NCBI GenBank assembly: GCA_027618305.1
Contig: JAQCFD010000004.1
Coordinates: 1-34,611 of the forward strand
Direction of reading: 5' to 3'
DNA from: Pseudomonadota bacterium
GTDB lineage: Bacteria; Pseudomonadota; Alphaproteobacteria; UBA6615
DNA length: 34,611 nt
In this document: positions 16,008 through 24,187 of the stretch, piece after piece
How positions within the stretch are numbered: the first letter of the stretch is position 1
Layout: the number at the start of each line of letters is the position of its first letter
The notes under the pieces: generated by a model
Told to the model about the DNA's origin: nothing
Database searches by the model: none
The model's input: only the letters and a program-made list of their open reading frames with translations
Translations under genes and position numbers: made by a program

Positions 16008-16936
16008 CCGATCCAAAGGTGACCCACGCGGACAAGATCATTGACGGCAAGGCCTTCGCCGAGGCCCTGCGCGGGCGCATCGGCGAGAATGTCGCGCGGA
16101 TCAAGGACGCCCACGGCCTGACGCCGGGGCTGGCCGTGGTGCTGGTCGGCGACGACCCGGCGAGCCAGGTCTATGTGCGCAACAAGGGCAAGGCCGCGAC
16201 CGAGGCGGGCATCACCGCGACCGATCACCGCCTGGACGCGTCCACCAGCCAGGCGGAGCTGCTGGCGCTGGTCGACCGGCTCAACGACGACGAGTCCGTG
16301 CACGGCATCCTGGTGCAGCTGCCGGTGCCGGACCAGATCGACCCCAACGCCGTGATCGACGCCATCGCGCCGGGCAAGGATGTGGACGGGTTCCACGTGA
16401 TCAACAGCGGGCGTCTTGCGACGGGCCAGATGACCGGCCCCGATGCCGCGATGGTGCCATGTACGCCGCTCGGCTGCCGTATGATGCTCGAAGATCGGCT
16501 GGGTGACCTGTCCGGGCTCGACGCCGTCGTGCTCGGCCGCTCCAACATCGTCGGCAAGCCCATGGCGGCGCTGCTCACCCAGGCGAGCTGCACCGTGACG
16601 GTCGCCCATTCGCGCACGAAAGATTTGGCCGATGTCTGCCGCCGGGCCGATATCCTGGTGGCGGCGGTCGGCCGCCCGCAGATGGTTCAGGGGGACTGGA
16701 TCAAGCCCGGCGCGACCGTCATCGATGTCGGCATCAACCGGATCGCCGCGCCCACGGATGACGACCCGGACAAGATGCGCCTCGTCGGCGATGTGGACTT
16801 TAATTCTGCCATCAAGGTCGCGGGTGCGATCACGCCCGTTCCCGGCGGCGTCGGTCCGATGACCATCGCCTGCCTGCTGGCCAACACCGTGACGGCGGCC
16901 TGCCGCCAGAACGGGGTCGAGCCGCCCGCCTGGTAG
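16004..16936 (+). CDS. folD: Bifunctional methylenetetrahydrofolate dehydrogenase/methenyltetrahydrofolate cyclohydrolase FolD
   Basis: The 310-residue protein interconverts 5,10-methylene-, methenyl- and 10-formyl-tetrahydrofolate in the cytoplasm with NADP. Signatures are complete: YVRNKGKAA with catalytic Lys61 (equivalent to Lys56 of E. coli), GILVQLPVP, the cofactor loop GRSNIVGKP, and the C-terminal [10 protein letters not shown]. The length is near the family norm. Its ATG overlaps the stop of the DUF167 gene. A BIME-like palindromic repeat lies just downstream and may shape the 3' end of the transcript. Confidence 0.97.
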   Translation: MTDPKVTHADKIIDGKAFAEALRGRIGENVARIKDAHGLTPGLAVVLVGDDPASQVYVRNKGKAATEAGITATDHRLDASTSQAELLALVDRLNDDESVHGILVQLPVPDQIDPNAVIDAIAPGKDVDGFHVINSGRLATGQMTGPDAAMVPCTPLGCRMMLEDRLGDLSGLDAVVLGRSNIVGKPMAALLTQASCTVTVAHSRTKDLADVCRRADILVAAVGRPQMVQGDWIKPGATVIDVGINRIAAPTDDDPDKMRLVGDVDFNSAIKVAGAITPVPGGVGPMTIACLLANTVTAACRQNGVEPPAW

Positions 16937-16946
16937 GCAACCAGCC

Positions 16947-17018
16947 ACCCTCATACTGAGCTTGTCGAAGCATGAGGGTCCGCAGCACCTCTCCTTCGAC
17001 AAGCTCAGGATGAGGTGC
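16947..17018. repeat. BIME-like composite inverted repeat between convergent genes
   Basis: Two 21-base arms, CTCATACTGAGCTTGTCGAAG (16950-16970) and the reverse complement of CTCATCCTGAGCTTGTCGAAG (16994-17014), differ at one position and are separated by 23 bases. Each arm is itself inside a smaller inverted repeat: ACCCTCAT/ATGAGGGT at 16947-16979, and CACCTC/GAGGTG in the right half. The GAGCTTGTCGAAG core is a familiar interspersed palindrome of alphaproteobacteria. It lies between the ends of folD (+) and the DUF3253 gene (-), and could fold as RNA on either strand. Confidence 0.9.
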
Positions 17019-17034
17019 GAAGGATACCTAAGAG

Positions 17035-17376
17035 CTAGACCGGCAGACGGTAGCGGATAACGCCCTTCACTCGGGCCGGGTCCTCGACCGGCTGGCCCTT
17101 GCGCAACACCTGGATCGATCCGGCGCGCGCCAGATGGATCGCCTGTTGCTTGACCGCCGACATGTAACGCCGCCAGAGGTCGGGCGGATCATTGGGCTTT
17201 CGACGCGCGTCCGCGATGGCACGCGCCACATCTTCGGGAGACACCGAGCCCCCCGGCTTCGCCGCCGCGAGCTGTGCAAGAATCGCCGCCGCGACAGGAT
17301 CATCGGCGCGGGGCGTGTCGGGCGTGTCTGTCAGATTGCCGGTTTCGGCAGGTTCATTCGTATCGGTCATGGGCAC
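17035..17376 (-). CDS. DUF3253-family protein
   Basis: The protein has 113 residues. After an acidic, Thr/Pro-rich leader (about 1-28), the C-terminal 80 residues match DUF3253: AAILAQLAAAKPGGSVSPEDVARAI, LWRRYMSAVKQQAIHLARAG and RKGQPV...KGVIRYRL, which reads like a winged-helix fold. Function is unknown. The start may be GTG 17376, about 12 bases after GGAG, or the in-frame ATG at 17370. It ends next to the palindromic repeat and is divergent from the NnrU gene. Confidence 0.85.
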   Translation of the reverse strand: MPMTDTNEPAETGNLTDTPDTPRADDPVAAAILAQLAAAKPGGSVSPEDVARAIADARRKPNDPPDLWRRYMSAVKQQAIHLARAGSIQVLRKGQPVEDPARVKGVIRYRLPV

Positions 17377-17413
17377 TGACTAGCATATCTCCGGCCGGCA
17401 TACAGGGGGTGAC

Positions 17414-17443
17414 TGGACGACTCCCGCTTTCACGCCGGATAAT
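17414..17443 (+). promoter_or_regulatory. Candidate sigma70-type promoter for the NnrU-family gene
   Basis: TGGACG (17414-17419) and GATAAT (17438-17443) are 18 bases apart, and an AT-richer stretch (AATCATTAAAT) spans and follows the -10 element. Transcription would begin about 25 bases before the ATG at 17477. This is a by-eye match only. Confidence 0.4.
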
Positions 17444-17476
17444 CATTAAATCGCGTAGAACATTTCGGGGGAAGAC

Positions 17477-18178
17477 ATGATCGGCAGTCTGGATGCGCTG
17501 TTCGCGGCCACCGCCCTGTTCGTCGGCGGCCATTTCATGTTGTCGAGCATGCCGGTCCGTCTGGCCCTGATCAACAAAATGGGGGAGACCCGCTTCCTCG
17601 CCTACTACTCGATCTTGATGGTTGTGGTGTTCGCGTGGATGGTCCTCGCCTATATCCGTGCGCCGATCGACCCGCTGTGGCAAACACCCGATGCGCTGCT
17701 CTGGCTGCCCGCAATCGTCATGCCGGTGGCGCTGTTCCTGATCGTCTGCGGCCTGACGACGCCCTCGCCAACGCTGGCCGGTACGAACCCCGATGAGCCC
17801 GGGCGCGACCTGACCCGCGGCATCATCCGCATCACCCGGCACCCGTTCCTGAACGGCATGTCCGTCTGGTCGGCGGCACATCTGATCGTCAACGGCGACA
17901 CCCGCGCGCTCATCCTGTTCGCCGGCCTGCTGATCCTGAGCGTGTTCGGCATGTACCGGATCGACAAGCGGCGCGAGTTTCTCTATGGCGCGGACTGGGG
18001 CCCGATCCTGCTGACCACCAGCCTGGTCCCCTTCGGCGCCATCCTGGCCAAGCGCACCAGCTTCGACTGGCCGGGGATCGGCTGGTGGCGGCTTCTGTTG
18101 AGCGTGGCCGTCTATCTGGGGTTGGTCGCGGTACACCCGTTCATACTCGGCGTCGCCGCCTGGCCCGGATTGGGGTAG
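17477..18178 (+). CDS. NnrU-family integral membrane protein
   Basis: The 233-residue protein has about six hydrophobic helices and the NnrU-family elements GGHFMLSSMPVR near the N-terminus, ITRHPFLNGMSVWSAAHLIVNGD in the middle and YRIDKRREFLYG after it. The RHP...G.W..AHL pattern resembles isoprenylcysteine methyltransferase-like and PEMT-like membrane enzymes. NnrU was named from denitrification gene clusters, but no denitrification genes are visible here, so that role is not supported locally. A CGGGGGAAG site precedes the ATG. The downstream cupin gene is 36 bases away and may be co-transcribed. Confidence 0.93.
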   Translation: MIGSLDALFAATALFVGGHFMLSSMPVRLALINKMGETRFLAYYSILMVVVFAWMVLAYIRAPIDPLWQTPDALLWLPAIVMPVALFLIVCGLTTPSPTLAGTNPDEPGRDLTRGIIRITRHPFLNGMSVWSAAHLIVNGDTRALILFAGLLILSVFGMYRIDKRREFLYGADWGPILLTTSLVPFGAILAKRTSFDWPGIGWWRLLLSVAVYLGLVAVHPFILGVAAWPGLG

Positions 18179-18214
18179 GCTCGGGAAAAGCATAATCCAA
18201 CCGGGGGAACCACA

Positions 18215-18610
18215 ATGCCGATCTATCGCACCCATGAAATCGAGTACCAGCCCGACGACACCGCGCCCGCGCTGATGAAATCCTTCGTCGGCGAGTTCAT
18301 GAAGGTCGGGCTCGTGCACTACGAGGAAGGCGTGGCACCGCCGCCGCATTTTCACCCCAACGAGGAACAGTTCATCTATGTCCTCGAGGGCAAGCTGCGC
18401 ATGGTGCTCGGCGATGAGACCACCACGATCGAGCCGGGCGACCTCGTGCATATCTCACGCAATCTGCGCCACGGCATCCTGCCGGTGGAAGGCCATTGCC
18501 TTTTCTTCACCTGCAAGAGCCCGGCCGGCGACGGCCGCCTGGCACAGGACTACAACAAGGCCGACGACGCCGACGAGAAAATGGCCGAAATGAAGAAAAT
18601 CGAGGGTTAG
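18215..18610 (+). CDS. Cupin-domain protein
   Basis: The 131-residue single cupin has the two motifs: PPPHFHPNEEQFIYVLEGKLRM (motif 1, with His-x-His and Glu metal ligands) and HISRNLRHGILPVEG (motif 2, with the His ligand). The metal site is thus complete, compatible with a small dioxygenase, isomerase or binding protein. The C-terminal 30 residues are acidic and lysine-rich (DDADEKMAEMKKIEG). Upstream is GGGGGAA at a suitable distance. No substrate can be deduced. It converges on argG with a gap of 14 bases. Confidence 0.92.
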   Translation: MPIYRTHEIEYQPDDTAPALMKSFVGEFMKVGLVHYEEGVAPPPHFHPNEEQFIYVLEGKLRMVLGDETTTIEPGDLVHISRNLRHGILPVEGHCLFFTCKSPAGDGRLAQDYNKADDADEKMAEMKKIEG

Positions 18611-18624
18611 CCCCGCGGCCCCGC

Positions 18625-19836
18625 CTAGTCCCGAAGCACCTTGGCGAGGCGCAGGCGCAGCGCCTGGAGCTTGATGAAACCCTCGGCGTCGCGCTGGTCA
18701 TAGACCTCGTCATCCTCGAAGGTAACATGGTCGAGGGAATAAAGGCTGTTCGGCGATTGCCGGCCGACCACGACCACGTTGCCCTTGTAGAGCTTCAGCC
18801 GGACCGTGCCCGAGACATGCTCCTGGCTCTTGTCGACGAGGGCCTGGAGCATCTCGCGCTCGGGCGAAAACCAGAAGCCGTTATAGACGAGCTTCGCGTA
18901 GCGCGGCATCATCTCGTCCTTGAGGTGGGTGGCCTCCCGGTCGAGGGTGAGCGATTCCATCGCCCGATGCGCGACATGCATGATGGTGCCACCGGGCGTC
19001 TCATAGACACCGCGGGACTTCATGCCGACGAAGCGGTTCTCGACCAGATCGAGCCGGCCGATCCCGTTGGCCCCACCCAGTTCGTTCAATTTGGTGAGCA
19101 GGGACGCGGGGGACAGCTTCTCGCCATCGATCGAGACGGGATCACCCGTCTCGAATCCGACTTCGATATAGGTCGGCGTGTCGGGTGCGGCTTCGGGTGA
19201 TACGGAGCGTGAGTAGAGATATTCCTCGGGCTCGCGCCACGGATCCTCCAGGACCTTGCCCTCGGCCGAGATGTGCAGAAGGTTGGCGTCAACCGAGAAC
19301 GGTGCCTCGCCGCGCTTGTCCTTGGCGATCGGAATCTGGTGCTTCTCGGCGAATTCGATCAGCTTCGTTCGCGACGTCAGGTCCCACTCGCGCCAGGGCG
19401 CGATCACCTTGATGTCGGGGTCGAGCGCGTAATAGCCGAGTTCGAACCGGACCTGGTCATTGCCCTTGCCCGTCGCACCATGGGACACGGCATCGGCGCC
19501 GGTCTCGTGGGCGATCTCGATCTGGCGCTTGGCAATCAGCGGCCGGGCGATCGAGGTGCCGAGCAGATACACGCCCTCATACAGCGCGTTGGCGCGGAAC
19601 ATCGGGAACACATAGTCGCGCACGAACTCCTCGCGCAGATCCTCGATGTAGATTTCCTTGACGCCGAACATCTCGGCCTTGGCCCGGGCCGGCTCGAGTT
19701 CCTCGCCCTGGCCGAGGTCGGCGGTGAAGGTCACCACCTCGCAGTCATAGGTCTCCACCAGCCATTTGAGAATGACCGACGTATCGAGGCCGCCCGAATA
19801 GGCGAGCACAACTTTTTTCACGTCACCTGACGCCAT
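18625..19836 (-). CDS. argG: Argininosuccinate synthase
   Basis: The 403-residue enzyme joins citrulline and aspartate using ATP in arginine biosynthesis. It carries the N-type ATP pyrophosphatase P-loop [11 protein letters not shown] near the N-terminus, [14 protein letters not shown], and the substrate-binding region [21 protein letters not shown]. The length is typical. I use the ATG at 19836 (MASGDVKK) rather than the track's 19902, because the P-loop strand follows at once and the extra 22 codons cover the predicted promoter and transcription start region. No other arg gene is in the window. Confidence 0.97.
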   Translation of the reverse strand: MASGDVKKVVLAYSGGLDTSVILKWLVETYDCEVVTFTADLGQGEELEPARAKAEMFGVKEIYIEDLREEFVRDYVFPMFRANALYEGVYLLGTSIARPLIAKRQIEIAHETGADAVSHGATGKGNDQVRFELGYYALDPDIKVIAPWREWDLTSRTKLIEFAEKHQIPIAKDKRGEAPFSVDANLLHISAEGKVLEDPWREPEEYLYSRSVSPEAAPDTPTYIEVGFETGDPVSIDGEKLSPASLLTKLNELGGANGIGRLDLVENRFVGMKSRGVYETPGGTIMHVAHRAMESLTLDREATHLKDEMMPRYAKLVYNGFWFSPEREMLQALVDKSQEHVSGTVRLKLYKGNVVVVGRQSPNSLYSLDHVTFEDDEVYDQRDAEGFIKLQALRLRLAKVLRD

Positions 19837-19874
19837 GGCTCTGTTCCGTTTCGCTTCTGCGTAAATCGCGGCGG

Positions 19875-19902
19875 AGTATAGTCGCGCCGGCCCCGGGAGC
19901 AA
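19875..19902 (-). promoter_or_regulatory. Candidate promoter of argG
   Basis: On the minus strand, TTGCTC (19902-19897) is followed after 16 bases by TATACT (19880-19875), a five-of-six match to the -10 consensus. The -35 reads CTTGCTC, a common alphaproteobacterial variant. Transcription would start about 30 bases before the argG ATG. The motifs are seen directly; activity is inferred. Confidence 0.5.
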
Positions 19903-19942
19903 GCATTGGGGCGGTCCGCGAAGCCAGGCGATTTTGCGGCGA

Positions 19943-20191
19943 TCAGGTCGGCCAGATAATCCGCATTCCCGCCAGGGCGGCCGCGACCATGGCCAGCCCG
20001 GCCAGCGCCAGCGGCAATCCCGTACCGATCGCCAGCGTCGACATCAGGATACGGATCACACGACCGGTGCGGCTCATCGTCTGCGGTGTGAGGGAGGGTA
20101 TGCGCGATCGGCGTATGGTCGGCAAACCGATCACGGCGAGAGTCCCGCCAAAGATGGCGAGCGCCAGTCCCATTAGAAAATCGTCAATCAT
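19943..20191 (-). CDS. Small hypothetical membrane protein
   Basis: The 82-residue ORF has two strongly hydrophobic segments (about 4-24, [19 protein letters not shown], and about 48-74, [25 protein letters not shown]) joined by a basic loop ([21 protein letters not shown]) likely on the cytoplasmic side. I do not recognise a family. GGTGGAG sits directly before the ATG, rather close. It lies between argG and rlmN on the same strand. It may be a real conserved small membrane protein, but without homologs in hand this is moderate. Confidence 0.6.
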   Translation of the reverse strand: MIDDFLMGLALAIFGGTLAVIGLPTIRRSRIPSLTPQTMSRTGRVIRILMSTLAIGTGLPLALAGLAMVAAALAGMRIIWPT

Positions 20192-20308
20192 GCTCCACCG
20201 ATCCGGCGTTGTTTACGCTCATGGATCTTGGGTGCGCTGTCCTCTTCCCTTGGGGCGTAAGGTAGTGACGCCGGCCCCAACAGACAAGAGCACGAATTCG
20301 CGAGGTCG

Positions 20309-20337
20309 AAAAACCCTGTAATATCTGAATATTAGGG
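20309..20337 (-). terminator. Probable intrinsic terminator of rlmN
   Basis: Immediately after the rlmN stop, the minus strand reads CCCTAATAT-TCAG-ATATT-AC-AGGG followed by TTTTT. This is a nine-pair stem with a two-base bulge and a four-base loop, then a U tract (20313-20309). It is AT-rich in contrast with its surroundings. Confidence 0.6.
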
Positions 20338-20340
20338 GCG

Positions 20341-21474
20341 TTATCCGGCAACAGAGCGGCGCGGGCGCTCGCTCTCGGACTTCAGCTGCCCGCAGGCCGC
20401 CATGATGTCCTCGCCGCGCGGGGTGCGCACCGGCGACGGATAACCGGCCGACCGGACAATCTCGGCGAAGGCTTCGATCCGTTCGTCCGTCGAACGATCA
20501 TAGGGCGCGCCAGGCCAGGGATTGAACGGGATCAGATTGACCTTCGAGGGAATTCCCGCGATCAGGCGCACCAACTCGCGGGCATCCGCATCGGTGTCGT
20601 TGACGTCGCGCAGCATCACATACTCGAAGGTGATACGACGCGAATTGCGCACGCCGGGATAGTCGCGGCATGCGGCCAGCAGTTCGGCGATCGGGTACTT
20701 GCGGTTGATCGGCACAATCTCGTCGCGCAGATCGTCGCGCACCGCGTGCAGGGACACGGCCAGATTGACCCCGAGCTCGGCGCCGCAGCGCTCGATCAGC
20801 GGCACCACGCCCGCGGTCGACAGGGTGATCCGCCGGCGCGAAATCGCGATCCCCGCATCGTCCATGACGATCTTCAGGGCGGCCGACACGTTTTCGAAAT
20901 TATAGAGCGGCTCGCCCATTCCCATCATGACGATATTACTGAGTTCGCGCTCGTAGATGGACGGCCGTTCCACGGTCGGCCATTCGCCCAGATGGTCACG
21001 GGCCAGCATGATCTGTCCGACGATCTCCGCCGGGCCGAGATTGCGCACCAGACGCTGGGTGCCCGTGTGGCAGAAGCGGCAGTTCAGGGTGCAGCCGACC
21101 TGGCTCGACACGCACAATGTGCCGCGGTCGGATTCGGGAATATGCACGCATTCGACCTCGTTGCCGTCATCGAGGCGCAGGAGCCATTTATGGGTCCCGT
21201 CTTTCGAGGCGAGGTCCTGCGAAATCTGCGGCCGGGCGACGACGTAGCGGTCGGCCAGCTTGGCGCGCAGGGTTTTCGACAGGTTGGTCATCTGATCGAA
21301 TTCGGTGGCACCGCGCCCGTAGATCCATTTGAACAGCTGATCCGCCCGAAAGCGCGGCTCGTCGAGGGTCTCGAGAGTCGCCGTCAGTTCAGCCCGATTC
21401 ATCCCGATCAGATTGATCGGGCCGTCGCCGGACGAGGCCTCGGGGGCCGCAAATTGTTCGGATGTGATCGGCAT
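20341..21474 (-). CDS. rlmN: Dual-specificity 23S rRNA (A2503)/tRNA (A37) methyltransferase RlmN
   Basis: The 377-residue radical-SAM enzyme methylates C2 of adenosine 2503 in 23S rRNA and A37 in some tRNAs. The [4Fe-4S] ligands are in [12 protein letters not shown] (Cys128, Cys132, Cys135). The catalytic cysteine pair is at Cys121 (LCVSSQVGC, seven before the cluster, as in E. coli Cys118) and Cys361 (AACGQL), the residue carrying the transient methyl. MMGMGEPL and [10 protein letters not shown] are also present. The C-terminal cysteine is kept, so this is an active RlmN. A likely terminator follows the stop. Confidence 0.97.
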   Translation of the reverse strand: MPITSEQFAAPEASSGDGPINLIGMNRAELTATLETLDEPRFRADQLFKWIYGRGATEFDQMTNLSKTLRAKLADRYVVARPQISQDLASKDGTHKWLLRLDDGNEVECVHIPESDRGTLCVSSQVGCTLNCRFCHTGTQRLVRNLGPAEIVGQIMLARDHLGEWPTVERPSIYERELSNIVMMGMGEPLYNFENVSAALKIVMDDAGIAISRRRITLSTAGVVPLIERCGAELGVNLAVSLHAVRDDLRDEIVPINRKYPIAELLAACRDYPGVRNSRRITFEYVMLRDVNDTDADARELVRLIAGIPSKVNLIPFNPWPGAPYDRSTDERIEAFAEIVRSAGYPSPVRTPRGEDIMAACGQLKSESERPRRSVAG

Positions 21475-21572
21475 GACGGATCACATAGGCCCGACAGCGG
21501 GCGAACGCAACTGCTTGCGCGCACCATGCTGAGCCAGATCAATGCGCCGGCGGGCCGCCTGCGCAAAATTGC

Positions 21573-21584
21573 GGTATCGATACC
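21573..21584. promoter_or_regulatory. Perfect 12-bp palindrome upstream of the HicA-like gene
   Basis: GGTATCGATACC is a perfect palindrome ending 25 bases before the ATG of the HicA-like gene. Its position would suit an operator, but no regulator is encoded beside it, so this is only a candidate site. Confidence 0.3.
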
Positions 21585-21609
21585 CAAGACCGCTACGCGA
21601 AGGCCCGTT

Positions 21610-21876
21610 ATGAATCACAAACACCGAAAAGTTCTGCATTCCCTGTTCGCCCACCCCGTCAGCGCCAACATCGCGCCGCAGGCCGTCGAATCCGTCATCC
21701 AGGAGTTGGGCGGCACGGTCGAACAGCGCCATGGGGGACGGATCGGCTTTCGGTTGAACGATCACTTCGCCGAATTCCATCATCCCCATCACACACTTGA
21801 TCCCGACGATGTGCGGCGGATTGCGAAGTTTATTCAGGATGCAGGTGTCGATCCCGAGAGCGATTTTCCACTCTAG
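21610..21876 (+). CDS. HicA-like small protein (solitary)
   Basis: The 88-residue protein starts MNHKHRKVLHSLFAHPVSANI and continues ESVIQELGGTVEQRHGGRIGFRLNDHFAEFHHPHH, then an amphipathic DPDDVRRIAKFIQDAGVDP. This matches the small dsRBD-like fold of the HicA mRNA-interferase family as I remember it, but the usual GSHH-type catalytic motif is replaced by GGRIGF; histidines cluster later at FHHPHH. No HicB antitoxin ORF lies next to it. I therefore doubt toxin activity. The ATG at 21610 is chosen over the long shadow ORF starting at 20746, which overlaps rlmN. The next gene is on the opposite strand. Confidence 0.75.
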   Translation: MNHKHRKVLHSLFAHPVSANIAPQAVESVIQELGGTVEQRHGGRIGFRLNDHFAEFHHPHHTLDPDDVRRIAKFIQDAGVDPESDFPL

Positions 21877-21887
21877 CGCGCAATCTT

Positions 21888-22412
21888 CTAGCGCCCGCAG
21901 GCCTTGTTGATGGCCGCGTAGGCCGCACTCGTTCCCTTGAGGGAATAGGTATCGGTCGTCGGATTGTTCCGGCTGGATGTGCCCTTCACCGTCATGCGCG
22001 CGCCCTTGCGCATCGCGGCCACGAGCGCCTTGTCGTCGGCCTGCTTGTAGGTCCAGGCGCTCTCTTCCTTGGTGAAGAGGGACCAGGAATCACCGCCGAT
22101 GCGCACCTCGACCTCGGACGCCTCCTTGAACGGGTAACCGATATCGACCTGCACCACATCGAACTCTTTCTGGCCCGGCCGGTGCCAGACCAGGAAGAAT
22201 ATCTCGCCGCGCCGCGACTGAAGGCTCGCCGACTGGGGTTTCGAGACCATGTAGCAGAACTGGCTGTTGCCGGTGCCGCGCGTATAAGCGTCCCAGTCGC
22301 CATGCTGACCGATACGCTTGGCCTCCTGCGCATGTCCGGTGGCCGGCGCCAGGACCGCCAGGGCCAACACGGCGGCCACCGCCAAGAAGGAGAATCTGCT
22401 GATTGCAATCAT
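21888..22412 (-). CDS. Invasion-associated locus B (IalB)-family periplasmic protein
   Basis: The 174-residue protein has a signal peptide (about 1-28, cleavage after TGHA), followed by GDWDAYTRG...QFCYMVSKP, the hallmark of the IalB family, and a C-terminal NKACGR, so two cysteines (53 and 172) could form one disulfide. IalB proteins are secreted or periplasmic proteins of alphaproteobacteria. They were first described in Bartonella invasion, but are also common in free-living species with unknown roles. The gene ends 11 bases from the HicA-like gene on the other strand. The family call is from motif memory and is good. Confidence 0.92.
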   Translation of the reverse strand: MIAISRFSFLAVAAVLALAVLAPATGHAQEAKRIGQHGDWDAYTRGTGNSQFCYMVSKPQSASLQSRRGEIFFLVWHRPGQKEFDVVQVDIGYPFKEASEVEVRIGGDSWSLFTKEESAWTYKQADDKALVAAMRKGARMTVKGTSSRNNPTTDTYSLKGTSAAYAAINKACGR

Positions 22413-22490
22413 GCCCCGGCAAATACCAAGCGCCGCCGAGTCTTGCCAAGCCCGGGCCCGATCAACGTCTTGTTATTGTTCGGCCTTTTT

Positions 22491-23039
22491 TCAGTTCTTC
22501 GGACGCCGAAGCACAGGGCCGCCATGCACATGCTCGGGCAGCGTCTCGACCGGGCCGCCCGGCGTCATCGGACGCGGTGGAAAACGACCCAGGGTCAGCA
22601 CCCGGTCATACATGACAATCGCGGCCGCGACGCCAACATTGACGCAGAAACGGGTCGGAATCTTGACCACATGATCGCAGCGTTCGACCAGCGCCGGCGA
22701 CAGCGAGCCCCGTTCCGGACCGAGCACATAGGCGGCCCGGCGCGGGTGGCGGAAACTCGGTAAATCGGCGGATTCCTCGATCAGTTCGATCCCGACCAGG
22801 TCGCAACCGCGCGGCAGCCGGAAATCATCCAGCGCGTCATATTCATGCAACGGCAGCTGCCCGGGTGCATCCGACGTGTCCGTACGCCCGCCCTCGCGCT
22901 TGGCATAGACCGCACCGATCGTGAACACGAAGCTGGCGCCAAACGCATGGGCGGTCCGCATGATCGCACCCACATTCATCGACTTCGAGATCCCCTCGAC
23001 GCCGACACCATAATATCCACGCATTTTTGTATCGCTCAT
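22491..23039 (-). CDS. SpoU/TrmH-family RNA 2'-O-methyltransferase
   Basis: The 182-residue protein lacks an added substrate domain and consists of the SPOUT (trefoil knot) core. Motif 1 is around SMNVGAIMRTAHAFGASFVF, motif 2 is YVLGPERGSLSP, and motif 3 is VKIPTRFCVNVGVAAAIVMYDR, with the SAM-binding knot. These enzymes methylate ribose in rRNA or tRNA; the small size is in the range of TrmL/TrmH-like proteins. The target cannot be named from sequence alone. It is divergent from the asparaginase gene. Confidence 0.93.
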   Translation of the reverse strand: MSDTKMRGYYGVGVEGISKSMNVGAIMRTAHAFGASFVFTIGAVYAKREGGRTDTSDAPGQLPLHEYDALDDFRLPRGCDLVGIELIEESADLPSFRHPRRAAYVLGPERGSLSPALVERCDHVVKIPTRFCVNVGVAAAIVMYDRVLTLGRFPPRPMTPGGPVETLPEHVHGGPVLRRPKN

Positions 23040-23113
23040 TGGACCTTACTTGCATGGCCTTCGGGGCCGAGGCAAGTTGGCAACAGCCCCTGACCCGACC
23101 CGGAATATGCCCC

Positions 23114-24169
23114 ATGGACGACGGCGCACACGCCCATGCCTCGAAGGCTGCGGACCATGCAGCCAATCCCGTGCTCGTTGAAGTGCTGCGCGGCAATATG
23201 GTCGAAAGCCGCCACCGCGGCGCGGTCGCCGTGGTGGCGCCCGACGGCTCTGTGGTCCGGTCCTGGGGCGACGTCACCCGGGACGTCTATCCGCGTTCAG
23301 CCATCAAGCCTGTGCAGGCACTCCCCCTGATCGAAACAGGCGCCGCCGACCGATATGGCTTCGCCGAGGCGGAGATCGCGCTCGCCTGCTCCTCGCATCT
23401 GGGCGAGGAACGCCATGTAGAGACCGCGCGTCATATGCTCGAACGCGCCGGCGCCAGCGCGGACGATCTGGAATGCGGCGCGCATGTGCCCGCCGACCCG
23501 AACGCCGCGCACAACCTGATCACGCGCGGCGAGAGCTGCTGCGCACTGCACAACAATTGCTCAGGCAAGCATGCCGGGATGATCGCCACGGCAATGCACA
23601 AGGGGGAGACCCCGGCCGGATACACCGATGTCACCCATCCGGTACAGCAACGCATCCTGGGCGTTTTCGAATCCATGACCGGCTGTGATCTGACCCGCGC
23701 GCCGCGCGGTGTCGATGGCTGTTCTGTGCCGGTCTGGGCCATGCCACTGGGCAACCTGGCACTGGCGATGGCCCGCATGGCCGACCCTTCGGATCAACCC
23801 GATGCGCGGCAGACCGCCGTGGTTCGCATTCGCGGCGCCATGGCGGCCGCGCCGTTCTATGTCCACGGGACCGGCGGATTCGCCACTGACGTGATCACTG
23901 CCGCCGGCCCAAATGTCCTGGTGAAAGGCGGCGCGGAGGGCGTGTGCACCGCGATCCTGCCCGCCCTTGGGCTCGGGGTCGCGCTCAAGGTCGATGACGG
24001 TGCAGGCCGGGCGGCCGAACTGGCTATGCTTCACACATTGGTCGCGATTGACGCGATCGATACGGCCCAACAAGAGGCATTGACCGACCGGCTCAACCCG
24101 GTCCAAACAAGCTGGGCCGGCCATGCGGCCGGCACCATGCGGGTCACCGACGTGTTCGGCGACCAATAG
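23114..24169 (+). CDS. L-asparaginase, class 3 (Rhizobium etli AnsA/asparaginase II type)
   Basis: The 351-residue protein hydrolyses asparagine to aspartate and ammonia in the cytoplasm. It matches the asparaginase II family of R. etli: RSAIKP with Ser62 and Lys65, CSGKH with Cys149 and Lys152, and GCSVP with Cys203. Their spacings (87 residues Ser to Cys, then +3 and +54) equal those of the R. etli enzyme (Ser48, Lys51, Cys135, Lys138, Cys189). The catalytic and zinc-site residues are thus present. The track start at 23027 is replaced by ATG 23114, before the conserved NPVLVEVLRGN segment. Quinone oxidoreductase and methyltransferase genes follow on the same strand with short gaps. Confidence 0.94.
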   Translation: MDDGAHAHASKAADHAANPVLVEVLRGNMVESRHRGAVAVVAPDGSVVRSWGDVTRDVYPRSAIKPVQALPLIETGAADRYGFAEAEIALACSSHLGEERHVETARHMLERAGASADDLECGAHVPADPNAAHNLITRGESCCALHNNCSGKHAGMIATAMHKGETPAGYTDVTHPVQQRILGVFESMTGCDLTRAPRGVDGCSVPVWAMPLGNLALAMARMADPSDQPDARQTAVVRIRGAMAAAPFYVHGTGGFATDVITAAGPNVLVKGGAEGVCTAILPALGLGVALKVDDGAGRAAELAMLHTLVAIDAIDTAQQEALTDRLNPVQTSWAGHAAGTMRVTDVFGDQ

Positions 24170-24187
24170 GACAGGAGACCAATTTTC

